Source: Capitulum mitella
Taxonomy: Eukaryota; Arthropoda; Thecostraca; Pollicipedomorpha; Pollicipedidae
Direction: 5' to 3'
Length of the DNA stretch: 64,000 bases
Assembly (NCBI GenBank): GCA_030062745.1
Contig: CP099847.1
Coordinates: forward strand, 2,712,304 to 2,776,303
The notes under the pieces were generated by a model. It was not told the DNA's origin. It saw only the letters and a program-made list of their open reading frames with translations, and made no database searches. Numbering within the stretch: position 1 is the stretch's first letter; every line of letters starts with the position of its first letter. Below are positions 1 to 11,400 of the stretch, one piece after another. A program made the translations under genes and the position numbers.

Positions 1-1030
1 TTTATACGAATGACCACTCACAAGAAGCAAGAGAGTATTGGACTGGAACGGAGGCGACAAAGAGATTACAGGCAATTCAGGCAGGCAAATAATTAAAATT
101 CATCTCATTTAAGGCTTTAACACATTCCTCAGACTACGTTTTAAGAAGACATACCCATTACAATACAGGCCACCGTGCCAAGTGCAGCCACATGTAACTT
201 ATCTTTCTTTCTTTCTTTCTTTCTCTTATCTTTCGCTATCATCTTCCGATTACCTCCGAAACCGCGTCAAAAGCAATCTGCTGGAATGACGATCCCTGAC
301 CCTTCCACTGCATGCATCACTGCCTCGACGCTTGAACTTTGAATGCCAAGATGAATAAGTCCCGGGCACATTGCACACCCAGCAGCCTTTTCTGGCCGAG
401 CTCCTATGTACGGCCTTGGCCGAGCTGCAGTCTCAAGTTTCCAGACAGCGCGTCATGCAGTCTTCCACTCGACCAGGAGCGTGCCTTATCGGTTCGGGCC
501 CCGCCACCTTAGCGGGCCTCGTCCGTATCACAGCAGCGGCCGGAAATATATTGCCCGGCTTTATGGCCGTAGGGTGTTTGCAAGCCATTCATTACGGGAC
601 GGGCGCGATAGTGAGCATCTCATTAAACGTCGAGAGTTGGCGTGTCCGCTGCGGTTTGAAAATGGCTCAGACCTGAAACTCGAGCGGCCCGGAGCGTTGA
701 CTCCAGGAAGTCGACCACTCGGGAACCGGGGGCGGAGAGTTCGGGGAGCAGCCTCATACCTTGGCTGCTCTGGATGTACGGGTCTAACGTTCTTCAACGT
801 CATATCTGAGTTTTCGAAGGTGAGTGAGCTGTAACGGGACCCACATAGCGAAGGCATCAGACCGGCAAGATGCACGATTGTCAACGTCATCTTCAATTTC
901 ATGGGCTCCGCTCCACACCTCCAGCCGTCTGAACCTGCCGAACCTGTCGCTTCGCGTCTGAAGCTGCCCTCCCACCGCAAGGCAGCCTTCCACGGCGCTG
1001 GACGGTTGGTCAATCAGAGCTAATGCGGGC
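1..1030. other. No gene recognised; TTTC microsatellite
   Basis: A short (TTTC)n tract lies near 201-226. Open frames here are short, overlap on both strands and show no recognisable domain. Confidence 0.5.
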
Positions 1031-1450
1031 GCGGCCTCTCCTTCCCCGGCTGAGCGTGTCGCGGGCGCCGCCATGTTTACTGACGTCAGCTGATCTCAGC
1101 GCCCGATCTGGCAGCCCGCGGGCCGCCGACCGGCCGACCGGAGCGTCTCGGCCGAGGTGCCCTCCTCATCGGGTATCGATTCGTCCGCGGCGCTAATTGC
1201 TATTCGGCGACCGGGTGCCACGCGGCGGCACAGGTCAGGTGGCGGCCGGGGGGAGGGAGGGAAGGAGGCCATGCATCATCCGGCCAGCCGGATCACAGAG
1301 AGACAGCTGACTGATGCGCTGCTGCTCCGGAACGGATCACTGCCAGCGCCGGCACGCACCGCCAAATGGAGGAGGCGAGCAGGCGGCGCGGGCGACGCGC
1401 TGGCGACCGCTGCCCGCAGGCGGAGACGCTGGGGCTCTGTGGAAAAACTG
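1030..1450. promoter_or_regulatory. CpG island with palindromic CRE
   Basis: CG-dense DNA contrasts with the AT-richer flanks. A perfect TGACGTCA (CREB/ATF-type site) lies at 1081-1088. It is the nearest CpG island upstream of copy A's first recognised exon, so it may hold that gene's promoter; this is inference. Confidence 0.4.
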
Positions 1451-1706
1451 CGTAAAAGGCGTCAACCTGTGTTTGTTTTATTTACGAGGATTTCCGTCGG
1501 ACATGCGATGTGTTATGCCTGCTATCGTAGCGCCCTCCGATACGAAGGTTTGAAGACATTTATTTTGCCAGTTGTCTGCGTGAAACCCAGCCGTGTTGAG
1601 ACACAGCTTAGCTGATGGTAAGTGGTGCGATCTCCCGACCCTTTTCTTCCTCGTGTCGGCATCATCTCACTTTTATTCCGGCTGTCCCGTCACTTGAGCA
1701 GTGGAG

Positions 1707-1740
1707 TATAAAACGGTTCCTGACGTCGTGGGATCTCATC
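1707..1740 (+). promoter_or_regulatory. TATA-type core promoter candidate
   Basis: TATAAAA at 1707-1713 is followed about 30 nt later by a pyrimidine/CA start-like context (ctcatcg, about 1736). It lies 3.6 kb upstream of the first recognised copy A exon, on the same strand. No transcript evidence is available. Confidence 0.3.
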
Positions 1741-2673
1741 GTCGGGTAAGAGGGTATCACCCACCGAGTTTTTTCAGGTCCTTGGCAGTGAGCTGCCAAC
1801 TGCCGTCCCCGCGGGAGTGCGGGACGCTGCGCAGTATCAGCTAGTCCTCGAGCTCAACCTGCCCTTCTTCCACGCGAGACCCTTCCTCAGATACGTCAAA
1901 GCGCAGGGGAGCGCTGCCCACGAAGCGGCGTCTTCCCTGGCGCGCCGCTCTGGGCGCCTGCCAGTGGTGCCGCATGAATACATGGATGAGGTTCCAGAGG
2001 AAGTGCGTCTATCTGTGTCGCCATGGAGGCGGAACGATGACCGACGCACGAGCTCGCCCGCGCCCCGGAGCCGTGCTGGGCAGCGGTGGGGGTGGAGGTG
2101 GGGATTCGCGTCATCACACTCGTCCGCCTGGGGAGGGCCGGACGTGAGCTACAAAGCCGCCTCTTTGGGGCCGGCCGGCGGAGTGAGACGCCTCCGGCAG
2201 CCGCCGCCGCAGGGGATCCGGTCTTCTGCCCTGCGGCCTGAGCGATCCCGTTCTCCCAGCGGAACTAGGCCGGGCTGGTGGGGGAGGAGGGAGGGGGCGC
2301 TGGAGCACGGTGAACTGTGGAAAAGGAGTCGGTGATGTTGATGTCAGGTGTCGGCGGACGAAGGAGTGGTCATGGGAATAGCTGAAGCACTAAACATTAC
2401 ACCTCGTAACACGACAGCTTCCACAGCTTCTAGAAAGCCAAGGATGAAAACTTGTGGTTATAACACGCTGTTGGCTGGGCATGGTTTGCCTTTTGTCTTT
2501 TGTCTTTGCCTTTTGTCGGTTTGTCCAGGCATCTTGACTGTCCCAGGCACAGGCGCAGTCAAGGGAGGCCAGGGCCCGCCCCCCCCATGCCCTCATTTTT
2601 TGTGAAAACCATTGCACATCATCTTCCCGGCAGGCGGTTTTCGTATAATTTCAGTTCACACTGAACTCCCCCC

Positions 2674-3892
2674 TTAACCCTATTCCCGGCAGGGGGGGGG
2701 CTGAATCCGCCCCCCCTCGGGTTTTTTGCTTGCCAATTCCAGGCTTTTTGACGCAGCTTCACGAAACTTGGTGACTTTCCCTAGCTATTCTTTCTATGCG
2801 CTGTGACAAAATTTCACAATTCTGCTTTGCTCAGGGGCGGAGCCAGGCAACGTTTTTAGGAGGCACCTCAGGCAATTTTTGGTCCTGTTGAGGGTAGAAG
2901 AAAAATGTCTGCCAGAAACAGAGTTTTTAAGATAAAACTTAAAACTTTAGATGAATGTATAGATAAATAGTTGGGCAATGTGCAGATGTAATTTTGTTTG
3001 TCTGAGGTCACTTTACAAGGTCAGGTCAAGGCCAAAAGTCAAAAAATTTTTTTTGCAATGATTTCGGCGCCGTTTTTTTCAAATGCCAAACCCGGAATAT
3101 ATATGACGTAGAATGGTGCCCTCTACTTGTGTACCAAGTTTCAGCTTGATGTCAGGTTGGGTCACGGAGTTATGACCTAAAATGTCAGTGCGCGTACCCT
3201 ATATCGCAATAGCCATAAAATGAAATTTTTGGAATAGACTGAATTCAAATGATTGAAAGCGTTTACAGATAATATGAAATGCACACGAAATCATTCCAGG
3301 TGATCTCAAGGTCACTGGAGGTCATTTAAGGTCAAAGGTCACAAGTTAATCTGAAGAACGTGTGACCATGAAAGTTTCCCCTTTTTCATGTCCCTGGCAC
3401 CGCCTATGCTAATATTATACAAACATTGTAATGCGATTTTTACTTCTTTAGCATAGCATGACTAGCAGTAGCCAAAAAAGTGTTTTTACTTTTTTTGTTC
3501 ATTCTGTTGTTAGAAAACTAATCCTCCTATTTTTGAAACCCTGTGAACGCCCACGAATTTTCTCAAAATTTCAGATTTGCGGACCCATGGCAAAAGCCCT
3601 GTCCATAATCTCTCGATTCATGCCAGTTCCATCGAAATCGGTCCATAAACAACGGAGTTATAAGAAGTCCAAAAGTACCCCCCATTTTGACATTTTTGCC
3701 CCCCTGTATCCGCAAATTTCAAAAGTTTGAAAATTTGTTTTTATAAAAATGTAGTCCACGTCACGGCAAATCGATTGCCGTTTGTTGCGATGAAATCGAA
3801 CAAGTAGTTCTCGAGATCTCAGGGGGGGGGCCGAATCCGCCCCCCCTGCCGGGAATCGACCATACCGTCTGGCCCTCCGGGAATAGGGTTAA
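2674..3892 (+). mobile_element. TTAA-flanked non-autonomous element 1 (piggyBac-like)
   Basis: It is bounded by TTAA at 2674-2677 and 3889-3892. The ends are inverted repeats (CCCTATTCCCGGCAGG at the left, CCGGGAATAGGG at the right). Just inside each end is a G-run/C-run hairpin whose loop contains GAATCCGC. No transposase is seen; the only open frame (3458-3730) resembles nothing known to me. TTAA target sites with CCC termini are typical of the piggyBac superfamily. It contains at least six AGGTCA half-sites, including a DR1 pair. Confidence 0.75.
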
Positions 3893-5350
3893 CCTATCAA
3901 TTTTCGGTAGAAAAACGCCAAAAAGAACACAACTGTCCATAAAATGTGGTCAGGAAACTTGTATAAATAAACATCAGTTTTACCCTCATTTTGTCCCCTA
4001 TTTCAGTCTTCATTGTCCCTTTGTTTAGAAATGTACATATCGCTACAGACTATCGAACGCCGTTTTCTACAGGGAAAGAAATCCTGGCTGCGCCCCTGGT
4101 CCCAGGAACACGAGATCTGCGCCCACGCACAAGACTGCGGCCACGCTAGGGATCTCGAGGGGGATAGGGGGTCCGGACCACCAATATTCAGGTATTTTAA
4201 CATTGGGCCTTTGGCAATGAATGGAAAGAAATAGTATGAAATTCTGCATAACAACGCAGCAACTGCAATTGACAGTAGTTGTGACATGTACTCGGTAATG
4301 ACAAGATGGGACACTGGTGAACAGTGGCTTAAGACATTTGGCCCAAATTTTGTGTAAGCCAAGACAACATCGGAGTGATTGCATTAATGTGTTCTGCCGC
4401 ACTCGGGTTATTGGACAGGCATTTTTGGCCTCCGCGCGTCCCGGCCGATGCAATGTGGGGCAATGAGCCGGTGGATCAACGTTGATTGAAGTTGCAATCG
4501 ACTGCCATTCGGCTCAAATTCCCAAATGTGGCCCAGCCGCTGATCTCAGTGAGAAAGGCCCTCAGATGATGACGTCACAGATTGTGCCAAAATTCGAAGA
4601 CGAACTGCGACGTTGCGGCTGCCCGGCGGATGCAAAAGTGGCGCAGTTGTCGGAATCAGCACTGGTTATTTTAATTGTACCTTATTTTGACGCTCTGGTT
4701 CGTTAACCAGTGCGTCAACGCACTATAGTTAGGGTTCGCTGAACAGCAGATGCATTAACAGTCAAGGGTTTCCTGAGTAACAAAATTGGCCAACAACCTT
4801 TGCTGACCATACAGACCATATGGCTAACAGATTACATGACCATTCAGACTATATGGCTCGCTTGATCATAAACTTGTCTGTCTGATCTCTAGTGATCGCC
4901 TAAGAAGCCTTGCACGATTCTCGAAAGAGGTTACCGAACTACAGGCTGGTTGACCGACAGTTACATCAATAATGACGTGGTCATGACCTCGCAATAACCG
5001 AGCTTTTTATGACCCAGTCATCCACTTTTGCTGAAAGGTATTCTGATGGTCTAATAGAATGCTAAAAGCTGGGAATCCCCGCTACTTGCTGGTTGAAAGT
5101 AACGTGAAAAGGAGTGGCAAAATGAGCTCCGGAACTGACAAACTGACTGAAAAACTGAATGTCCAAAGCATGCTATAGCTTACGGAGCCGGAGAGACGTT
5201 TCATCGACAAACTGCATGCCTCGCGTTTTTCAGAGTCAAAGAAGAACTGGAAGTGATTAAAATGCTACAACGACCAGGGTCTGAGGCCGTCGAAGTAATT
5301 AACACAGAAGTCAGAAATCCCTGTCTGAACCTCTCCCAATTCCGTTTCAG

Positions 5351-5485
5351 TGCTGGGTCAGCAGCAGCGATTCCGCGTTCGTCCGTCCAACGTCAGCGTG
5401 GTCGAAGGAGACAGCGCCATCTTACGCTGTGAAGTCCATCATCAGGTCGGACAACTCCAGTGGGCCAAGGATGGATTCGCTCTTG
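5351..5485 (+). CDS. Copy A exon 1 found: Ig1, first half
   Basis: The acceptor is tttcag and the donor gtaaga; it enters and leaves in phase 1. It encodes the N-terminal strands of the first Ig domain, with the B-strand Cys in ILRCEVHH and the C-strand Trp in LQWAKDG. The predicted protein is identical to copy B's matching exon, which has the same 135 nt. It begins mid-protein in phase 1, so at least one upstream exon is missing. Confidence 0.88.
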
Positions 5486-8400
5486 GTAAGAATGAAATAA
5501 TTATTTCCTCGTTTTTATATCTGCGTGTCTCCGAGATGGCTGCCGCGTCTCATATATCAGAATTCTTTTGTGTGCGCAAAATCGTCCGTACTGCTCGTTG
5601 AACTTTTACGGACTGGAAACACGATAGGATGATTCCTAACTGATTTCCACTTTTGTAGTCCCTGCAGCTTCACGAGCTGCTGCCGACATTTTTTTCATAC
5701 GGAGAAAACTGCCATGGGAGAACGAAGAATAGCATATATTTCAAAACAATGTAAAGCGCATGAAAACCGATGTAACGTTGTCATTAACTTGCTGCCTGAC
5801 GGCGACGGTGCCTATGAATCTTGTTGGGTCGCTAAACAGCCGTACAGTGCGGCGTGTGGGTGGCGTGCCTGGTACGGTGTAAACAGGCAACATCGGCAGA
5901 GGCCTCCTGTTTGGCTTAGATTAAGAATGAAAATTAGGAGATCAGTAGTGAGCCATGCCTGATACTCCATTAGTTGAATATGTAACTGCATTTCAATGAC
6001 AACAGAAACGATACTACGCCAAGGACATTACTTTAGGCAATTTCATCTCAGAATTATCCTTAAATCCCAAAAGCTATGAAAGGCACACTGAGATCTGCCC
6101 GGTATGGAATGACGTTCAAAAGCACTGTCTGTGCGAAGACCGCTGAATGGGAAAATCACGGCTGGAGAGGCCATCCAGGCTGCTAGCCGCGGCCTGGGGG
6201 CCGGGCAGGGCAGGGAGCCGCCCTCGATCCGAGCATCTCGAGAGAAGCCGCCCGGGTCAAGACGGCTGCAAAGTGCATCGACGCAGCGAAAACAGGCCTC
6301 TCGGGTTACTGATAGCGTTCGAGCACTTTCGCAATAAGACGCCCGAGGAAGTCCCGGACCATAAACGTGGCCGCGGTGTTTGAAATATGCGAGGTGGATG
6401 TTGAGGGAAGAGGAGCCCGGGAAAGTTGGTAATGGAATATGCGTGCTGCATTTACGACAGCGAGGAAATCCATGCCGCATATCCCAAAAGCAGGTACAAT
6501 TCAAAGAGAAAAAGTCCCGGCGACGACTGTGCAGCAATGGCGGGGCGGGACACTTTTAGGTCTGGAGAAAGTCTCCTAAGCAGATTCACTACGCGCAATG
6601 CAGCTAGCGTAATCTTAAAACTCCCACGCTTAGGGAAGAGGGCACACCGTTTTTCCGTTACTACTGTAAAATGCTTTTTTTAGAAAATGCGCGATGCGTT
6701 TCGGAAGTCGTCACACCGAAATGACCTCATTAGTATCACAGAAGTAAGTGGTAGCCGTAAACTTGAATGATATAGCTATGAATGATTAATTTCTCAGCTC
6801 TGCGAACTTGATTCAACGGCTCATTTATCGTGTGAAACTGTGTTCTGAATTTCTGGGAATTGTACTTGTTAACATTTTTCTAAAGTGACGATTGTATTTG
6901 TTTCCAAATAGGAACTTTTACCTGGAAAAGAGATGTTTTTTGTTCTCGATTTCCCTGTTTTATAAGCAGCCTTGACATTTTTTTTACGTTTGTACTTTTT
7001 CATATGACAGGAATACAGTTTTCGTTAGTTGTTTAATGCTTTTCAAGCTATACAGTCGTAACGAGACCTACAAAGTAATTTATATCTCATGTCAAATCAC
7101 TGTAAAGGTCAGCGCTATCCTAGTTTAGTTCATATAGTTGCAGCGGCTGGAAAATTAATTATTCAAATAGTAAGGACGGAACCATATTTTGTTTGAGGTT
7201 AATAGACTGAACGCCACAGTCTAACGTTTTGCGTACTGTCGTCTGAAGTCCGAATGATTTAGCGCCACTGAGCCCTGATGCAGCACCTGCTTTAGTGGTT
7301 TGTAATCCGATATTCTATGACTGTGAGTCCAGAGTCTGTTCCTTCGTGGGCTCCTTAACCCTATTTCCATAGGGCTAGATGGTATGGTCGATTCCCGGCA
7401 GGGGGGCGGATTCGCCCCCCCCCTGAGATCTCGAGAACTACTTGTCCGATTTCGTCGCAACAAACGGCAATCGATTTGCCGTGACGTGAATTACATTTTT
7501 ATGAAAAGAAATTTTTAAAATTTCGAAATTTGTGGATTTAGGGGGGGGCAAAAATGTCAGAATGGGGGTACTTTTGGACTTCTTATAACTCCATTGTTTA
7601 TCCGCCGATTTTAATGAAACTGGTATGAATCGAAAGATTATGAATAGGGCTTTTACCATGGGTCCGCAAATCTGAAATTTTGTGAAAATTCATGGGCGTT
7701 CACAGGGTTTCAAAAATAGGAGGATTGGTTTTCTAACAAATGAATGAACAAAAAAAGTAAAAACACTTTTTTGGCTTCTGCTAGTCATGCTATGCTAAAG
7801 AAGTAAAAATCGCATTACAATGTTTGTATAATGTTAGCATAGGCGGTGTCAGGGACATGAAAAAGGGGGAACTGTCATGGTCACACGTTCTTCAGATCAA
7901 CTTGTGACCTTTGACCTTAAATGACCTCCAGTGACCTTGGAGTCACCAAGAATGATCTCGTGTGCATTTGATATTATCTGTAAACGTTTTCAATCATTCG
8001 AATTCACTGTATTAGAAAAATTTCATTTTATGGCTATTGCGATATAGGGTACGCGCACTGACATTTTAGGTCATAGCTCCGTGACCCGACCTGATATCAA
8101 GCTGAAACTTGATACACAAGTAGAGGGCACCGTCATATATATTCCGAGTTTGGCATTTGAATAAACGGCACCGAAATTATTGCAGAAAAAAACAAATTTT
8201 GACTTTTGACCCTGACCTGACCTTGTAAAGTGACCTCAGATAAACAACATTTTGTGTGCACATTGCCCAACTATTTAGCTATACATCCATATAAAGTTTT
8301 AAGTTCTATTTTAAAAACTCTATTTTTGGCAGACATTTTTCTTTTACCCTCAACTAGGCCAAAAATGGCCTGAGGTGCCTCCCAAAAACGTTGCCTGGCT

Positions 8401-11400
8401 CCGCTCCTGAGCAAAGTAGAATTGTGAAATTTTGTCACAGCGCGTAAATAGAATAGCTAGGAAAAGTCACCAAGTTTCGTGAATTGCGTTAAAAAGCCTG
8501 GAATTGGCAAGCAAAAAACCCGATGGGGGCGGATTCAGCCCCCCCCCCTGCCGGGAATAGGGTTAACCCTTTTCCATTATGGGGAGGTTACTTCAGAATT
8601 ACCCCTCCAGTTTTTTGGCCACCATTTCCAGGGTTTTTGAAGTAACGTTACGTTAGACTTTTGTAATTCTATTCTTCCCGGGAGCCAGGCTAGGGAGCGT
8701 TTTTGGGAGGTACCTCAGGTCTTTTTTGGCACTGTTAAACGCAAATGCGAAATCGGTTTCAAAAATTGTGTTTGTTTAGTACATAACTTAAAATGTCATA
8801 TCAGAGTATAGGTAAATAACTAGACACACATACACTAATATTCTTGTTGACCTTAGTTAATTTTACAATGTCAGGTCAAGATCAGAAGTCAAGATTTGGT
8901 TTATATGTGAATTTTTTACCCCAATTTTCTTAAGAATAGCTCCAGACCATTTTCAGCTTGGAATATGCTTGTGTTTTTTGTTACTTTTTACTTTATTTTA
9001 TTTTTTTGATTTCTCAGGTCGATATCAGGTCGAGTCAAGGGGCTATGAAGTAAAATGTTCACAGGCGCACGCTATATCACGGCGGTCATAAACAGGACTT
9101 TTAGAAATATTCCATTTAAATGACTGAAGACGTTTTCAAACACTACGAAATGAGTCCAAAGTCTTTCCCTGTAACTTTGAGGTCATCTGATGTCATCTGA
9201 GGTCAAAGATCATAAGCTGACTTGATGAACATGCGACCTTGACAGTTTCCTTTTTTCAAGCCTCTGCCCTAGCGTCGCCTATGCCAACATTAAACAAACA
9301 GTGTAATGCGATTTGTACTTCGAAGTATAAAATGACTCGCAAAATCTTTGAAATATCTTAAATTTTGATGTTTATTCTTTTATCTAAGAATATTCTCCCC
9401 TTTTCCGAAATCTGAGAATGCCTATGAATTTTCCCATTTCCTTATGATGCTAATGTCTTAATTCATGCCAGCTGCATCAGAATCAGTTATTATACATCGG
9501 AGTAATGATAAGTCAAAAGTATCTTCTTCCAGGCTTTTTTGTCCCCTGTATCCACCCTTTACAAGATTTTCAAAACGTCTTTTACAACAATTGTAGTTTA
9601 AGTCGTGGCGAATCTATTATACCGTTTGTTGCGAGCAAATCGGACAGCTAGTTCTTCGAAATCTCGGGGGGGGACAATAAGCCTTCCCATACGGGAATGT
9701 CTGCTAGCGTTATGAGTACGGGAATGGGGTTAACCGCCCTTCATACGTCTGCACCGTCACCGTCGCCGCGGCCGTCTAATAAAGAAACAAGCTCTGGGCC
9801 GACCATTAGTTTAACTGGCCGGCGCCGAGGCCACCTTGCTTCCATTAGGTAGACGGCGGTAGGCTCATGAGATTAGCGCCGGGATCGGCGCTGGCTTCCT
9901 CCTCTGCGGCCGGCGGCGGTTTAACCAGATTACGCCGACGATGGCGCAGACCTTTCGTGCCAGCCTCCACAAATATTCAGCAGTGTTGCCGGTTCTCTTG
10001 GTCTCTTGGGTGCGGGTAGCGCAGTTTTTACCGCAGAACGGCTGGCGTTACAAATCCGGAGGTGGTAGGCCTTTTCACATTCCATTTCCACATTTTTACG
10101 CCTTTGCTGTGACCTGCTGTCTATATTTTCTTAGAAATTTGACCCGAATGATTGCTGGAGTTTTGACAACAATCCGGGCCCCCCACTAAGCATAGCTCAT
10201 TGCACAGACTCCGACCCCTACACTCGATCGAGCAATTCCAAGTAATGGCTGATGTTGCGGCGAAAGTTTAACTTGCCGCCAAGAGTGCGACCCGACCGTG
10301 TGGTATAATCAGTTTGACCCTCTTTTGGCCAATTCTAACTGGCCCGCGGGCCAAAAATCGAACGTCGGGGCGATTCGAACGGCTACGCGACACCAGCGCT
10401 CTGACGACTAAGCTACCGAATAACGCTCTGAAAACATAACGCATGCTATTCGACCTCATTCACGATCAGCTTTGCACATATTTTACATTGTAAACCATGA
10501 GCGCTTTAAAAATTTTGTACGGTAATGGCATTGTTTACGGACATGCAGTTAATGAGCAATTACAAAGTGTTCATTTCGTGCCTCGGTAATGCATGTGAAT
10601 CTTGATTTTATGACGTTTGGTGATAATACACAATATGTTTTCGAAGGATATTCACGTTCGCTGCCCGGTTACGCAAGATACCGGATGCTGGGCGATCCAG
10701 GGTCAGGAGTTCATGACCTGGAGATCACCAACGTGACCCTGGATGACGACGGCCGGTTCCAGTGTCAGGTCTCCCCAAACCGGGGTCAGACTGCCATCAG
10801 AGCGGACGCCTTCCTCACCGTGCTCGGTAAATATCAGAGTTGTTCCTAAGTTCACGATTCTGAGGACTTGGTTCTCGTTAAAGATTTTCTCATTCACGCG
10901 AATAACGACTGAAGATGGGTTTTGCATGTTACGCGCGCAGTTATTTTATTTCTGTTTAGCAATGCTTGAAAAAGTGGCGTATGAAGTGGACCGATAGTTA
11001 CGTGTCGGTCTTTTGCTGGACATTATATCCCTCTGAAGTAATAATTTGCGTCAATATATTTACTTGGGGAAGTCCTAAAACAACCTGTCGCTGATACTTC
11101 AATGCCAGTGAAAGAAAGCCCTGCGCAGCAATGCACGGCTAGCTCACACCAGGATGGAATGCATCACCCTGCACTGCGCACAGTATTTCTGACAAAACGC
11201 GCACTCCCAAATGTCAGGGTAGAAAGCATGAAAGTGTATGAGACTAGATTAACGTGCTAACTTTTGAGGTCCTGGCCCCATCTACCGTTTCGGCCACCTT
11301 TTCCCTCTATTTTCTTTCTGTCATTCAGCGTTGTTTTTGTAAGACATCTACATCTTATGAACATCTAGCTCACCCTTTCAGCAGTAACGCGATCATCATA

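Noticed and set aside
371..834. Overlapping plus-strand open frames near the left edge
   Set aside because: No domain, no splice support, and equally long frames on the minus strand.
2481..2540. Signal-peptide-like hydrophobic frame starting MVCLLSFVF
   Set aside because: It reaches a stop almost at once, has no suitable donor in phase, and arises from a simple TTTTGTC repeat.
3458..3730. Open frame inside element 1, partly shared with element 2, as a possible transposase
   Set aside because: Only 90 residues, no catalytic motif, and broken in the other copies. The elements look non-autonomous.
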